Positions 13,852 to 21,810 are shown, numbered from the stretch's first letter. The stretch is 38,952 bases of DNA from Candidatus Staskawiczbacteria bacterium (GCA_943354455.1 CALRCB010000001.1:1-38952), one strand, 5' to 3'. Notes: generated from the sequence alone by a model not told the origin. Numbers and translations are program-made.

Positions 13852-13868
13852 TTTGATTGAAAAAAAGT

Positions 13869-14459
13869 ATGAAATTTATCATCGGAAAAAAAATTGGAAT
13901 GACTCAAATGTTTGATAGTACCGGAAAAATAACTCCGGTAACTTTGGTTGAGGCAGGTCCTTGTACTATATTGCAAAAAATGTCTAAAGATAAAGAAGGG
14001 TATGATGCTTTGCAATTAGGATACATAAAAATTGAAAAGAAAAGTAAGATTAAAAAGTCAATGAAGGGCAAAGAGTATCGCTATATTAAAGAAACCAGAA
14101 CCACTGATACTGCCACCGTTGGCGACCAAGTTACGGTTTCTATTTTTGCCGAGGGAGATAAAGTAACCGTTGTTGGTACGTCAAAAGGAAAAGGATTTCA
14201 GGGAGGAGTAAAACGGCACGGATTTCATGGAAGAAACGCCACCCACGGAGCCAAGCACGAAGCTAGAACCATAGGATCCATTGGACAGAGATTTCCCCAA
14301 CACGTTATTAAAGGAAGAAAAATGCCTGGCCGAATGGGCTTTGATAGGGTTACGGTAAAGAATTTGAAAGTTGCTAAAATTGACGTGGAAAATAATATGT
14401 TGGCTTTAATGGGTGCCATTCCGGGACACAAAGGCACATTGCTTCAAATTAAAGGATAA
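13869..14459 (+). CDS. rplC: 50S ribosomal protein L3
   Basis: A TTG four codons upstream is in frame, but ATG 13869 gives the standard opening MKFIIGKKIGMTQMF and 196 residues. The rRNA-binding loop GKGFQGGVKRHGFHGRNATHGAKHEARTIGSIGQ and the KGRKMPGRMGFDRVTVKNL segment are well conserved. L3 nucleates assembly of the large subunit and reaches towards the peptidyl transferase centre. A Lys-rich stretch (KKSKIKKSMKGKEYRY, about 58-73) is longer than usual. Confidence 0.96.
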   Translation: MKFIIGKKIGMTQMFDSTGKITPVTLVEAGPCTILQKMSKDKEGYDALQLGYIKIEKKSKIKKSMKGKEYRYIKETRTTDTATVGDQVTVSIFAEGDKVTVVGTSKGKGFQGGVKRHGFHGRNATHGAKHEARTIGSIGQRFPQHVIKGRKMPGRMGFDRVTVKNLKVAKIDVENNMLALMGAIPGHKGTLLQIKG

Positions 14460-14468
14460 TTTTTAAAA

Positions 14469-15101
14469 ATGAAAACAGCAGTTTATACAAAAGACGGAAA
14501 AGAGGCAGGTGAAATCACGTTGCCAAAAGAAATATTTGAAGTTCCGATGAACGCTGATTTGGTGCACCAAGTATTAATTTCACAAACCGGGAATAAACGA
14601 CAAGTTGGAGCTCATACTCAAAATCGAGGAGAGGTGCGCGGAGGAGGAAGAAAACCTTGGCGCCAAAAAGGTACCGGACGGGCCCGACACGGATCAACTC
14701 GATCTCCAATTTGGAAGGGCGGAGGAGTTTCAGGGGGTCCAAGAAATGACAAAAATTATACCAAAGAAATTCCTACTAAAATGAGAAGAAAAGCTTTGTT
14801 TATGGTATTGTCAGAAAAAGCAAAAAAGAATTTATTGGTGGTATTAGATAGTGCAAGCATTGAAAAGCCAAAGACAAAAGATATGGCTTCGACTATTAAA
14901 AATTTACCAATAAAGTTAGATAGCCGATTAGTAGTATATCAAACTGCCGACAAGAAAATGTTTTTAGCAACACGAAACATTAAAAAAACCGGAGTATCAG
15001 AGGCGCGGAATTTGAATGTTGTGGATTTGTTAAATTATAAATATTTGTTAATTAGCAGGGAAGGAATAAAAGAAATTGAAACTACGTTCGTAAAGAAATA
15101 A
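14469..15101 (+). CDS. rplD: 50S ribosomal protein L4
   Basis: The 210-residue protein has the L4 extended loop RGGGRKPWRQKGTGRARHGSTRSPIWKGGGV (about 57-88), which lines the peptide exit tunnel, and the LNVVDLLNYKYLLIS end. It starts 9 bases after rplC. In enterobacteria L4 represses the S10 operon. The gap after it holds the first copy of the recurrent leader element. Confidence 0.96.
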   Translation: MKTAVYTKDGKEAGEITLPKEIFEVPMNADLVHQVLISQTGNKRQVGAHTQNRGEVRGGGRKPWRQKGTGRARHGSTRSPIWKGGGVSGGPRNDKNYTKEIPTKMRRKALFMVLSEKAKKNLLVVLDSASIEKPKTKDMASTIKNLPIKLDSRLVVYQTADKKMFLATRNIKKTGVSEARNLNVVDLLNYKYLLISREGIKEIETTFVKK

Positions 15102-15102
15102 T

Positions 15103-15177
15103 TATATACAAGTATATATTTAATCACTCGGTCGGAATAATAAATTGTGATTTCTTGTTCCTCCCTCCCTCATAAAT
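15103..15177 (+). promoter_or_regulatory. Recurrent two-hairpin leader element, copy A (before rplW)
   Basis: Hairpin 1 is TATATAC-AA-GTATATA (15103-15118). After 15 bases that include CGGTC, hairpin 2 pairs GGAATAA (15134-15140) with TTGTTCC (15155-15161), one pair being G-U. A pyrimidine stretch (CTCCCTCCCTC) follows, and the rplW ATG comes 16 bases after hairpin 2. Two further copies precede rpsE and tpiA with identical spacing. Compared with them, hairpin 1 has an A-U pair in place of G-C and hairpin 2 has G-U in place of A-U, so pairing is kept. Confidence 0.75.
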
Positions 15178-15612
15178 ATGGCATTATTAGATTTTTTAAA
15201 AAATAAAGAAGGAAAAGAGAAAGCTAAAAAAGCAGCTGAAAAGAAACCGGTGAAGGCTTCGGTTGCGCCAAAAGCTGAAAAAGTTGAAAAGAAAGGCGCC
15301 CCAGTAGTAGAAGTTAAAGCTTCACTACAGGGCAAGGGGTTCTCTTATAACATTGTAAAAGAACCGCACATTTCTGAAAAAGCCAGCGTTTTGGCAGAAA
15401 GTGATAAATATACCTTCAAGGTATATTCAAATACTAATAAACTGGAAATAAAAAAATCAGTCCAAGGAATTTACGGAGTAAATGTGTTAAGGGTAAATAT
15501 TATAAAGTCCCCAAAGAAAAAACGAAGATTAGGAAGAACCGAAGGTTATAAGAAAGCTTTTACTAAGGCAGTGGTTACCGTTAAAGCCGGCCAAAAAATA
15601 GAAATACTATAA
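15178..15612 (+). CDS. rplW: 50S ribosomal protein L23
   Basis: The L23 body starts about residue 57 (NIVKEPHISEKASVLAESDKYTFKVY) and includes the rRNA-binding IKKSVQGIYGVNVLRVNIIKSPKKKRR loop. It is preceded by an extra 55-residue Ala/Lys/Glu-rich segment that begins MALLDFLKNKEGKEK. L23 lies at the tunnel exit and docks trigger factor and SRP, so the tail could alter that site, which is inference. Total 144 residues against about 95-100 in most bacteria. It is preceded by leader copy A. Confidence 0.93.
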   Translation: MALLDFLKNKEGKEKAKKAAEKKPVKASVAPKAEKVEKKGAPVVEVKASLQGKGFSYNIVKEPHISEKASVLAESDKYTFKVYSNTNKLEIKKSVQGIYGVNVLRVNIIKSPKKKRRLGRTEGYKKAFTKAVVTVKAGQKIEIL

Positions 15613-15622
15613 ATTAAGAATT

Positions 15623-15639
15623 TATATGCAAAGCATATA
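15623..15639 (+). promoter_or_regulatory. Leader hairpin 1 alone, at the rplB start codon
   Basis: TATATGC-AAA-GCATATA is the same 17-base hairpin as in leader copies before rpsE and tpiA. Here the second hairpin is absent and the last base of the stem is the A of the rplB ATG (15639). The hairpin could mask the start codon. Confidence 0.65.
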
Positions 15640-16469
15640 TGAAAATATATAAACCTACAACTCCATCAAGGCGCGGAATGACAGGAATTGATTTTTCTTT
15701 GCTTACAAAAAAGCGAGCTGAAAAAAGCCTGGTAAAATATGTTAGAAGAAGTAATGGAAGGTCAAAGGCTTCTGGCAGAATTACCGTGCGCCACAAGGGT
15801 GGAGGAGTGAAAAAATTATACCGGATTGTAGAATTTGCCCAAACTAAAATGGATATGCCTGCTACAGTAATTGCTTTAGAATACGACCCAAATAGAACCG
15901 GTTTCATTGCCTTGATAGAATATACTGATAAAACTAAGCAATACATTATTACCCCTCAAGGATTAAAAGTAGGAGATAGTGTTTTATTTGCAGAAACTGC
16001 TCCATTGACTCCAGGTAATCGAATGAAATTAAAGAATATCTCTGTAGGAACGCCGGTATATAATATTGAATTAGAGTCTGGAAGGGGGGGGATTTTGGCA
16101 AGATCGGCCGGAAATAGCGCACAAGTATTGGCCCAAGAACACGGATTTACTAACTTAAAAATGCCTTCAAGTGAAGTGCGAAAGGTAAAAGATGAATGTT
16201 TTGCCACGATTGGAATGGTTTCAAATCCAGAAAACAGATTTTATCGGGTTGGAAAAGCTGGTAAATCAAGATTAAAAGGAAGACGGCCACATGTTAGAGG
16301 ATCAGCGATGAATCCGGTGGACCATCCACACGGAGGAGGAGAAGGAAGGCAGCCAATTGGATTAAAACATCCAAAGACGCCATGGGGTCTGCCAGCACTG
16401 GGAGTGAAAACTCGATACCGAAAGAAATGGACAAATAAATATATAATTTCAAGAAGAAAGAAAAAATAA
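15639..16469 (+). CDS. rplB: 50S ribosomal protein L2
   Basis: The 276-residue protein has the L2 core with RSNGRSKASGRITVRHKGGGVKKLYRIV near the start, and the GSAMNPVDHPHGGGEGRQPIG segment near residues 220-240, which contains the His that lies close to the peptidyl transferase centre. L2 is needed for subunit joining. Its length is normal. The only upstream signal is the hairpin overlapping the ATG, and there is no Shine-Dalgarno site. Confidence 0.97.
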   Translation: MKIYKPTTPSRRGMTGIDFSLLTKKRAEKSLVKYVRRSNGRSKASGRITVRHKGGGVKKLYRIVEFAQTKMDMPATVIALEYDPNRTGFIALIEYTDKTKQYIITPQGLKVGDSVLFAETAPLTPGNRMKLKNISVGTPVYNIELESGRGGILARSAGNSAQVLAQEHGFTNLKMPSSEVRKVKDECFATIGMVSNPENRFYRVGKAGKSRLKGRRPHVRGSAMNPVDHPHGGGEGRQPIGLKHPKTPWGLPALGVKTRYRKKWTNKYIISRRKKK

Positions 16470-16475
16470 AAAACT

Positions 16476-16817
16476 ATGTCAAGAAGCTTAAGAAAAGGAC
16501 CATTTGTTGACCCAAGATTACTCCAAAAAGTATTGAAAGTAAGAAAAGACGAAAAAGTAATCATTAAAACTTGGGCAAGACATTCTACTATTTCTCCGGA
16601 AATGGTTGGGTTTACATTTGGAGTACATAATGGAAAAGAATTTGTTCCGGTATTTGCTTCAGAAGATATGGTGGGACATAAATTGGGAGAATTTTCTGCT
16701 ACGACTAAATTTTCACGACATGGAGGAAAAATGCAAAAAGGATTAGAACAGCAAGCCGAAGCATCAGCATCAGCGAAAACCGCAGCTGAAGTTAAGGCCC
16801 CGGCTGGTAAAAAATAA
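16476..16817 (+). CDS. rpsS: 30S ribosomal protein S19
   Basis: The S19 core is clear: MSRSLRKGPFVDPRLLQKV, IKTWARHSTISPEMVGFTFGVHNGKEFVPVFASEDMVGHKLGEFSATTKFSRHG. After the core a tail of about 25 Ala/Glu/Lys-rich residues brings the length to 113, against about 92 usually. S19 binds the head of the small subunit with S13. It starts 6 bases after rplB. Confidence 0.95.
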   Translation: MSRSLRKGPFVDPRLLQKVLKVRKDEKVIIKTWARHSTISPEMVGFTFGVHNGKEFVPVFASEDMVGHKLGEFSATTKFSRHGGKMQKGLEQQAEASASAKTAAEVKAPAGKK

Positions 16818-16826
16818 TACATAACC

Positions 16827-17273
16827 ATGGAAGTCAAAGTATATTTAAGAAATTTAAGAACTGCCCCCCGAAAGTCAAAGGAAGTTATTGATTTAATCAG
16901 AAATAAAAATGTGGTTGAAGCACGTGCTCTTTTAGAATTTACCGTAAAGCGATCAGCTGACCCGGTGTTGCGATTGTTAAACAGCGCAGTTGCTTCTGCG
17001 GTAAATGATTTTCATTTAGAAGAATCAAATCTTAAAATTGCCAGATTATGGGTTGATGAAGGGCCGAAATTAAAACGATCCTTCCCAATGAGCCGAGGAC
17101 GAGCTTACCCAATTATGAAACGAACCAGTCATATTACCTTGGTAATTGATGAAATTAAACCAACTAAAGAAGTAAAAGAAGCAAAAACAACAGAAAATAA
17201 AGAAGTTGCCGAAGTAAAAAAAGAAGTTAAGAGGGAAGTAAAAAAAGTAGTTAAAAAGAAAACAACAAAATAA
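16827..17273 (+). CDS. rplV: 50S ribosomal protein L22
   Basis: Residues 1-110 are standard L22: KVYLRNLRTAPRKSKEVIDLIRNKNVVEARALLEF, the tunnel hairpin ending in RARPI-like GRAYPIMKRTSHITLVI. Here the usual RARGR reads MSRGRAYPIM. The last 40 residues are a Lys/Glu/Val repeat tail (KEVAEVKKEVKREVKKVVKKK) absent from typical L22. The protein lines the exit tunnel. It is 9 bases after rpsS and 9 bases before rpsC. Confidence 0.95.
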   Translation: MEVKVYLRNLRTAPRKSKEVIDLIRNKNVVEARALLEFTVKRSADPVLRLLNSAVASAVNDFHLEESNLKIARLWVDEGPKLKRSFPMSRGRAYPIMKRTSHITLVIDEIKPTKEVKEAKTTENKEVAEVKKEVKREVKKVVKKKTTK

Positions 17274-17282
17274 TACATAACT

Positions 17283-17987
17283 ATGGGACACAAAGTACAC
17301 CCAAAATCATTTAGGATAAAGGGCATTGAAGACTGGAACGTTCGCGGTTTTTATGGCGCAAAAATGCCTCAATACTTGGAAGAAGACTTTTTAATCAAAG
17401 ATTTTTTGAGAAAAATTTTGGTTGAAGCATCTGTTTCTAATATTTCTATTGAACACTCGGCCAATAAAATAAACATTATTATTGAATCGGCTCGTCCAGG
17501 TTTGATTATTGGAAGAGGTGGGGAAGGAGTAGAAACATTAAAGAAAATGATTGTAAAGAAAATGCATGATAAAGTGTTTTCTTCAACCAGAGTGGATAAG
17601 GTCGCTGATAAAACTGCTACTGAAAAATCTGAAACAAAACGGGAAATTAAAATTGATATTAAAGAAATTAAAAATCCTTGGGTATATTCTATGTTAGTTG
17701 CCCAATGGGCCGCTCAGCAATTAGAAAAGAGAATTCCATTTAGACAGGTATTGAAGCAGGGATTGGAAAAGGTAATGCAAAATAAGGAAATTAAGGGGGT
17801 AAGAATGGAAGTTTCAGGAAGATTGAACGGAGTAGAAATTGCTAGAAAAGAATGGTTGCGACAAGGAAGAATGCCAAGACAAACCATCAGAGCCGACATT
17901 GATTATTCTCAATATGAAGCCCACTGCACATACGGAGTCATTGGAATTAAAGTGTGGATTTATAAAGGAGAAAGATTTGATAAGTAA
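17283..17987 (+). CDS. rpsC: 30S ribosomal protein S3
   Basis: The 234-residue protein opens MGHKVHPKSFRIKGIEDWN, has a KH domain with the RPGLIIGRGGEGVETLKK loop (about 73-90), and ends with the S3 C-domain EVSGRLNGVEIARKEWLRQGRMPRQTIRADIDYSQYEAHCTYGVIGIKVWIYKGE. Between the KH helix and its last strand there is an insert of roughly 20 residues rich in Lys, Thr and Glu (about 103-122). S3 forms part of the mRNA entry channel and helicase site. Confidence 0.96.
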   Translation: MGHKVHPKSFRIKGIEDWNVRGFYGAKMPQYLEEDFLIKDFLRKILVEASVSNISIEHSANKINIIIESARPGLIIGRGGEGVETLKKMIVKKMHDKVFSSTRVDKVADKTATEKSETKREIKIDIKEIKNPWVYSMLVAQWAAQQLEKRIPFRQVLKQGLEKVMQNKEIKGVRMEVSGRLNGVEIARKEWLRQGRMPRQTIRADIDYSQYEAHCTYGVIGIKVWIYKGERFDK

Positions 17988-18018
17988 AAATTGTTAAAAC
18001 AATAAATTAAGAATTATT

Positions 18019-18435
18019 ATGAGTTTATTAATGCCCAAAAAAGTAAAACACCGAAAATGGCACAAAGGAGTGACCAAGGGCGTGGAAACACGTGCTGCGC
18101 AGTTGAATTTCGGCAGTTATGGTTTAAAAGCCATGGGTACTAAATGGATTACTGCAAGGCAACTTGAATCAGCCCGAAGACACATTATTCGATATATGAA
18201 AAAAGGAGGAAAGCTTTGGGTGAGAATTTTTCCAGACAAACCAGTGACATCAAAGGGAGAAGAAGTACCATTGGGAGGAGGAAAGGGAGGAGTGCACCAC
18301 TATGTATATGCCATTCGTCCAGGAAGAATTATTTTTGAAATTGACGGATTAAAAGAAGAAGTGGCTAGGGAAGCATTTAAAGGAGCTAGCATCAAATTGC
18401 CAATTAAGACAAAATTTATTAAAAAAGACAATTAA
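18019..18435 (+). CDS. rplP: 50S ribosomal protein L16
   Basis: The 138-residue protein contains PKKVKHRKWHKG, the FGSYGLKAMGTKWITARQLESARRHIIRYMKKGGKLWVRIFPDKPVT segment and GGGKGGVHHYVYAIRPGRIIFEI. L16 organises the A-site and peptidyl transferase region. The start at ATG 18019 adds MSLL before the usual MPKK opening, and the ATG at 18031 is an equally good start. Confidence 0.95.
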   Translation: MSLLMPKKVKHRKWHKGVTKGVETRAAQLNFGSYGLKAMGTKWITARQLESARRHIIRYMKKGGKLWVRIFPDKPVTSKGEEVPLGGGKGGVHHYVYAIRPGRIIFEIDGLKEEVAREAFKGASIKLPIKTKFIKKDN

Positions 18436-18449
18436 GTATTAACGCGAAA

Positions 18450-18638
18450 ATGAAAAATAACGAATTACGGAAAAAAGATATTAAAGAATTGCAAAAATCA
18501 GTTTTGGAAAATACCAAAAAATTGAGTGATTTGAGATTCAAGCTTTCTTCCAACCAGCTAAAGAATGTAAAGGAAATGCATAATACCAAAAAAGAAATCG
18601 CCAGAATGTTAACTATTATTAAGGAATTATCTAAATAG
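18450..18638 (+). CDS. rpmC: 50S ribosomal protein L29
   Basis: The 62-residue two-helix protein has the L29 pattern: ELRKKDIKELQKSVLENTKKLSDLRFKLSSNQLKN then MHNTKKEIARMLTIIKE. It binds next to L23 at the tunnel exit. It lies between rplP and rpsQ as in all S10 operons, and its stop is one base before the rpsQ start. Confidence 0.93.
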   Translation: MKNNELRKKDIKELQKSVLENTKKLSDLRFKLSSNQLKNVKEMHNTKKEIARMLTIIKELSK

Positions 18639-18639
18639 T

Positions 18640-18876
18640 ATGTCAAAAAAGAAATTACAAGGAATCGTCGTTTCCGATAAGATGCAAAAGACTGTGGTGG
18701 TTTTGGTTGAACGAATTAAAGAACATCCAAAATACAAAAGACGATATAAAATCCATAAAAAGTATAAGGCTCATGATGAAGCGAAGGAATATAAAGTGGG
18801 CGACAAGGTGGTAATAGAAGAGACTGCACCGATTTCAAAAGATAAGCATTTTAAAGTAATCGGAAAAGTAAAATAA
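18640..18876 (+). CDS. rpsQ: 30S ribosomal protein S17
   Basis: The 78-residue OB-fold protein shows LQGIVVSDKMQKTVVVLVERIKEHPKYKRRYKIHKKYKAHDE followed by YKVGDKVVIEETAPISKDKHFKVI. It binds the 5' domain of 16S rRNA early in assembly. It is separated by single bases from both neighbours, so translation is probably coupled. Confidence 0.95.
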   Translation: MSKKKLQGIVVSDKMQKTVVVLVERIKEHPKYKRRYKIHKKYKAHDEAKEYKVGDKVVIEETAPISKDKHFKVIGKVK

Positions 18877-18877
18877 T

Positions 18878-19246
18878 ATGATACAGCCAAGATCAATGTT
18901 AAAAGTTGCAGATAATTCCGGAGCAAAAATACTTCAATGTATTAATGTGCCGGGAGGAACCAGAAAAAGATACGCTCAATTGGGAGATGTGATTGTGGGA
19001 ACGGTTAAAAAAGCCGAACCGCGAAAATTGGTTAAAAAACACGAAGTAGTCAAAGCTGTGATTATTCGACAAAGAAAGGAATTTAAACGACAAGATGGCA
19101 GCTATATAAGGTTTGATGACAATGCGGTGGTGATTTTAGCAGAAGGCAAATTACCAAAAGGAGGAAGAGTATTTGGCCCAACTGCAAAAGAATTGAAAGA
19201 TAAGGGTTTTGATAAAATTGCTATGATGGCAACAGAACTTTTATAG
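18878..19246 (+). CDS. rplN: 50S ribosomal protein L14
   Basis: The 122-residue protein starts MIQPRSMLKVADNSGAKILQCINV and has the YIRFDDNAVVIL and FGPTAKELKDKGFDKIAMMATELL ends typical of L14. It lies at the subunit interface and contacts 16S rRNA. It starts one base after rpsQ. Length matches the family exactly. Confidence 0.97.
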   Translation: MIQPRSMLKVADNSGAKILQCINVPGGTRKRYAQLGDVIVGTVKKAEPRKLVKKHEVVKAVIIRQRKEFKRQDGSYIRFDDNAVVILAEGKLPKGGRVFGPTAKELKDKGFDKIAMMATELL

Positions 19247-19271
19247 AATTTGTTAACGTAATTATAAAAAA

Positions 19272-19577
19272 ATGAAATTAAAAAAAGGCGATACAGTGTT
19301 AATAATCTCCGGTAAAGACAAGGGCAGAACTGCTAAGATTTTGAAGTCCTTGGTAAAGGAAAAGAAAATTTTGGTTGAAGGAATTAATTTGAAAAAGAAA
19401 CACGTAAAACCAAAGAAAGAAGGAGAAAAGGGACAAGTTATTTCAGTATCAATGCCATTGGATATTTCTAACACTAAATTCCTTTGCCCAAAATGTCAGA
19501 AAGCCACCAGAATTGGATATAAAATTGAAGGAGATAAAAAATTCCGAATTTGCAAAAAGTGTAAATCAGAAATTTAA
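19272..19577 (+). CDS. rplX: 50S ribosomal protein L24
   Basis: The KOW motif at the start (MKLKKGDTVLIISGKDKGRTAKILK) and the GINLKKKHVKPKK segment identify L24. The C-terminal part carries two CxxC pairs, CPKC and CKKC (about 75-78 and 94-97), a zinc-ribbon found in many but not all bacterial L24. The protein starts assembly of the large subunit. 101 residues. Confidence 0.95.
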   Translation: MKLKKGDTVLIISGKDKGRTAKILKSLVKEKKILVEGINLKKKHVKPKKEGEKGQVISVSMPLDISNTKFLCPKCQKATRIGYKIEGDKKFRICKKCKSEI

Positions 19578-19586
19578 TTTACGAAT

Positions 19587-20165
19587 ATGGAAAAATTACA
19601 GCAAAAATATAATAAAGAAATAATTCCAGCTATGATGACCAAATTCGGATACAAAAATCCGATGGCGGTTCCAAAGATTACCAAGGTTACCCTTAACACT
19701 TCTTTTGGTAAGCAAGTGGTAAGCAAAACTTCCGGTGAACGAGAAAAAATACAAAAGTTTGTATTGCAGGATATGGCTTTAATTGCCGGACAAGGACCGC
19801 GATTGGTTAAATCACGAAAATCTATTGCCGGGTTTAGTTTGCGAGAAGGACTGGAAATTGCCGCAATGGTAACATTGCGAAAAGGCAGAATGTGGGACTT
19901 TTTGGAAAGATTTATTTATTTGTCACTGCCACGGTCACGAGACTTCCAAGGGTTAAATCCAAAATCAATTGATCAAGGGGGTAATATGAATATTGGTTTT
20001 CGAGAACATATTTCATTCCCGGAAATATTCGTTGAAAAAGAAAAGACTATTTTCGGATTGGAAGTCACCATATCTACGAATGCAAAAAGCCGGGAAGAGG
20101 GAGAAGCATTATTCAGATTACTTGGATTACCGTTAAAAGAAGATAAAAAAGTAGAAAAAAAATAA
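19587..20165 (+). CDS. rplE: 50S ribosomal protein L5
   Basis: The 192-residue protein contains PKITKVTLNTSFGK, GQGPRLVKSRKSIAGFSLREGLEIAAMVTLRKGRMWDFLERFIYLSLPRSRDFQGLNPKSID and GNMNIGFREHISFPEI. L5 binds 5S rRNA and the P-site tRNA. A short Lys-rich tail ends the protein. It lies 9 bases after rplX and 9 before the S14 gene. Confidence 0.96.
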   Translation: MEKLQQKYNKEIIPAMMTKFGYKNPMAVPKITKVTLNTSFGKQVVSKTSGEREKIQKFVLQDMALIAGQGPRLVKSRKSIAGFSLREGLEIAAMVTLRKGRMWDFLERFIYLSLPRSRDFQGLNPKSIDQGGNMNIGFREHISFPEIFVEKEKTIFGLEVTISTNAKSREEGEALFRLLGLPLKEDKKVEKK

Positions 20166-20174
20166 TTATTATAT

Positions 20175-20360
20175 ATGGCAAAAACATCACAAGAAGCAAA
20201 GGCAAAAATGAAACCAAAGTTCTCTTCGCGCCTGCAAAGACGCTGTTTTAAATGCGGACGAAGACACGGTTTTATGAGAAAGTTCGGTCTTTGCAGAATA
20301 TGTTTTAGGGAATTGGCCAACAAAGGCGAAATACCAGGAGTAACAAAATCAAGCTGGTAA
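20175..20360 (+). CDS. rpsZ: 30S ribosomal protein S14, zinc-binding type
   Basis: The 61-residue protein has the CFKCGRRHGFMRKFGLCRICFRELANKGEIPGVTKSSW end. The four Cys of the two CxxC pairs mark the short zinc-binding form of S14 as opposed to the long zinc-free form. It binds the head of the small subunit. It is in the usual place between rplE and rpsH. Confidence 0.95.
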   Translation: MAKTSQEAKAKMKPKFSSRLQRRCFKCGRRHGFMRKFGLCRICFRELANKGEIPGVTKSSW

Positions 20361-20401
20361 ATAATAAAAAGTAAAAACAATAAGTTAATTTTTAAACTTT
20401 C

Positions 20402-20791
20402 ATGACAGATCCAATCACGGACATGTTAAACCAAGTACGAAATGCCCAAGCGGTTGCAAAACCGGAGGTTTTGATTCCTTTTTCAAAATTGAAAAACCAA
20501 ATTGGAATGCTTTTGGCGCAAGAAGGTTTTGTGGTGGATGTCAAAAAAATTGCCAAAGATAAAACCAAGATAATGAAAGTGGTATTGAAATATGATAATG
20601 GAATACCGGCTATTGAAGGATCAAAGAGAGTTTCAAAACCAGGACAAAGAATTTACGCCAAATACACTGAAATCAAGAAAGTACGCGGAGGATTTGGAAT
20701 TTCCATTATTTCAACATCAAAAGGACTAATGACCAACAACCAGGCACGAAAGGCAAAGTTGGGAGGAGAGGTGATGCTTGAAGTTTGGTAA
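20402..20791 (+). CDS. rpsH: 30S ribosomal protein S8
   Basis: The 129-residue protein starts with TDPITDMLNQVRNAQAV and ends with RIYAKYTEIKKVRGGFGISIISTSKGLMTNNQARKAKLGGEVMLEVW, both diagnostic of S8. It binds the central domain of 16S rRNA and in E. coli represses the spc operon. Length is normal. Confidence 0.96.
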   Translation: MTDPITDMLNQVRNAQAVAKPEVLIPFSKLKNQIGMLLAQEGFVVDVKKIAKDKTKIMKVVLKYDNGIPAIEGSKRVSKPGQRIYAKYTEIKKVRGGFGISIISTSKGLMTNNQARKAKLGGEVMLEVW

Positions 20792-20831
20792 AAAATATAC
20801 TAGAATAAAGGGACTTAAATTAGTCAATATT

Positions 20832-21380
20832 ATGTCAAGAATAGGTAAAAAATTAATAGAAATCCCAGCTACCGTAAAAGCGGAAATTAACGGCCAAGAT
20901 ATGAAAGTGACTGGGCCTAAGGGAGAATTAAATATCAAGATACATCCTGCTATAAAAGCAGAAATAAAGGATGGCAAGATTTTGGTATTGCCCGCCAGAA
21001 CTCTTATTAAAAGTGCCAGAGGATTATGGGGATTGTACCGAGCCTTAATTGCGAATATGATTGAGGGTGTGGACAAGGGCTTTGAAAAGAAATTGGAAAT
21101 TGAAGGGGTTGGATTTAAAGCTTCCGTTGTGGGAGATGAATTAGTAATGAACTTGGGCTTTGTAAATCCGGTTAGAATTAAGAAACCGGAAGGTATTACC
21201 TTTTTGGTAGAAAAAAACTTAATTACTGTTTCTGGAATTTCAAAAGAATTGGTAGGACAAATTTCAGCTGAAATCCGAGAAACCAAAAAAGCAGAACCCT
21301 ATAAAGGAAAAGGAATTAAATATCAAGGCGAGAAGATTAGACGAAAAGAAGGTAAAAAAGTAGTAGCAACAAAGAAATAA
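20832..21380 (+). CDS. rplF: 50S ribosomal protein L6
   Basis: The frame is open from a TTG within rpsH, but ATG 20832 gives the normal MSRIGKKLIEIPATVKAEI opening and 182 residues. Two L6 repeats are visible, with VTGPKGELNIKI in the first and the conserved EIRETKKAEPYKGKGIKYQGEKIRRKEGKK end. L6 supports the factor-binding base of the stalk. It is followed one base later by rplR. Confidence 0.96.
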   Translation: MSRIGKKLIEIPATVKAEINGQDMKVTGPKGELNIKIHPAIKAEIKDGKILVLPARTLIKSARGLWGLYRALIANMIEGVDKGFEKKLEIEGVGFKASVVGDELVMNLGFVNPVRIKKPEGITFLVEKNLITVSGISKELVGQISAEIRETKKAEPYKGKGIKYQGEKIRRKEGKKVVATKK

Positions 21381-21381
21381 T

Positions 21382-21726
21382 ATGTTAAGAAAACAGTTAA
21401 AAAGAAAAAAAATCCACAAAAAAATACGGTCAGTGATGTCTGGAACCAAAGATCGTCCACGATTGTCGGTTTTCAGATCCACTCAACACATTTATGCTCA
21501 ATTAATTGACGATGATAGTGCTAAGGTATTAGCTCAGGCTTCAGACGTGAAAATGAAAACAAAGGGAACTAAAGTAAGCAAGTCGCTGGAAATAGGAAAG
21601 TTAATTGCTAAAGAAGCATTGGCCAAGAAAATTGAAGCAGTAGTATTTGACCGCGGAGGCAACGTGTACAGCGGAAGAATTAAAGCTGTGGCCGATGGAG
21701 CCCGCGAAGGGGGACTTAAATTTTAA
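21382..21726 (+). CDS. rplR: 50S ribosomal protein L18
   Basis: The 114-residue protein has RPRLSVFRSTQHIYAQLIDD and the closing VVFDRGGNVYSGRIKAVADGAREGGLKF that defines L18. It carries 5S rRNA into the large subunit with L5. The start follows rplF by one base. The gap after it holds leader copy C. Confidence 0.96.
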   Translation: MLRKQLKRKKIHKKIRSVMSGTKDRPRLSVFRSTQHIYAQLIDDDSAKVLAQASDVKMKTKGTKVSKSLEIGKLIAKEALAKKIEAVVFDRGGNVYSGRIKAVADGAREGGLKF

Positions 21727-21734
21727 TTAAAATT

Positions 21735-21810
21735 TATATGCAAAGCATATAAATAATCATTTGGTCGATATGAAAAAATAAATTCTTTCATATCTTCCTC
21801 ATTCATATTT
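21735..21810 (+). promoter_or_regulatory. Recurrent two-hairpin leader element, copy C (before rpsE)
   Basis: Hairpin 1 is TATATGC-AAA-GCATATA (21735-21751). After 15 bases with TGGTC, hairpin 2 pairs GATATGAAA (21767-21775) with TTTCATATC (21786-21794). The rpsE ATG comes 16 bases later after TTCCTC. Hairpin 2 has a different sequence from copies A and B but the same total length of 28 bases and perfect pairing, which is the strongest sign of selection on structure. Confidence 0.78.

Noticed and set aside
20778..20831. N-terminal extension of L6 from a TTG within rpsH
   Set aside because: The extension has no counterpart in L6 proteins, and ATG 20832 gives the conserved start.
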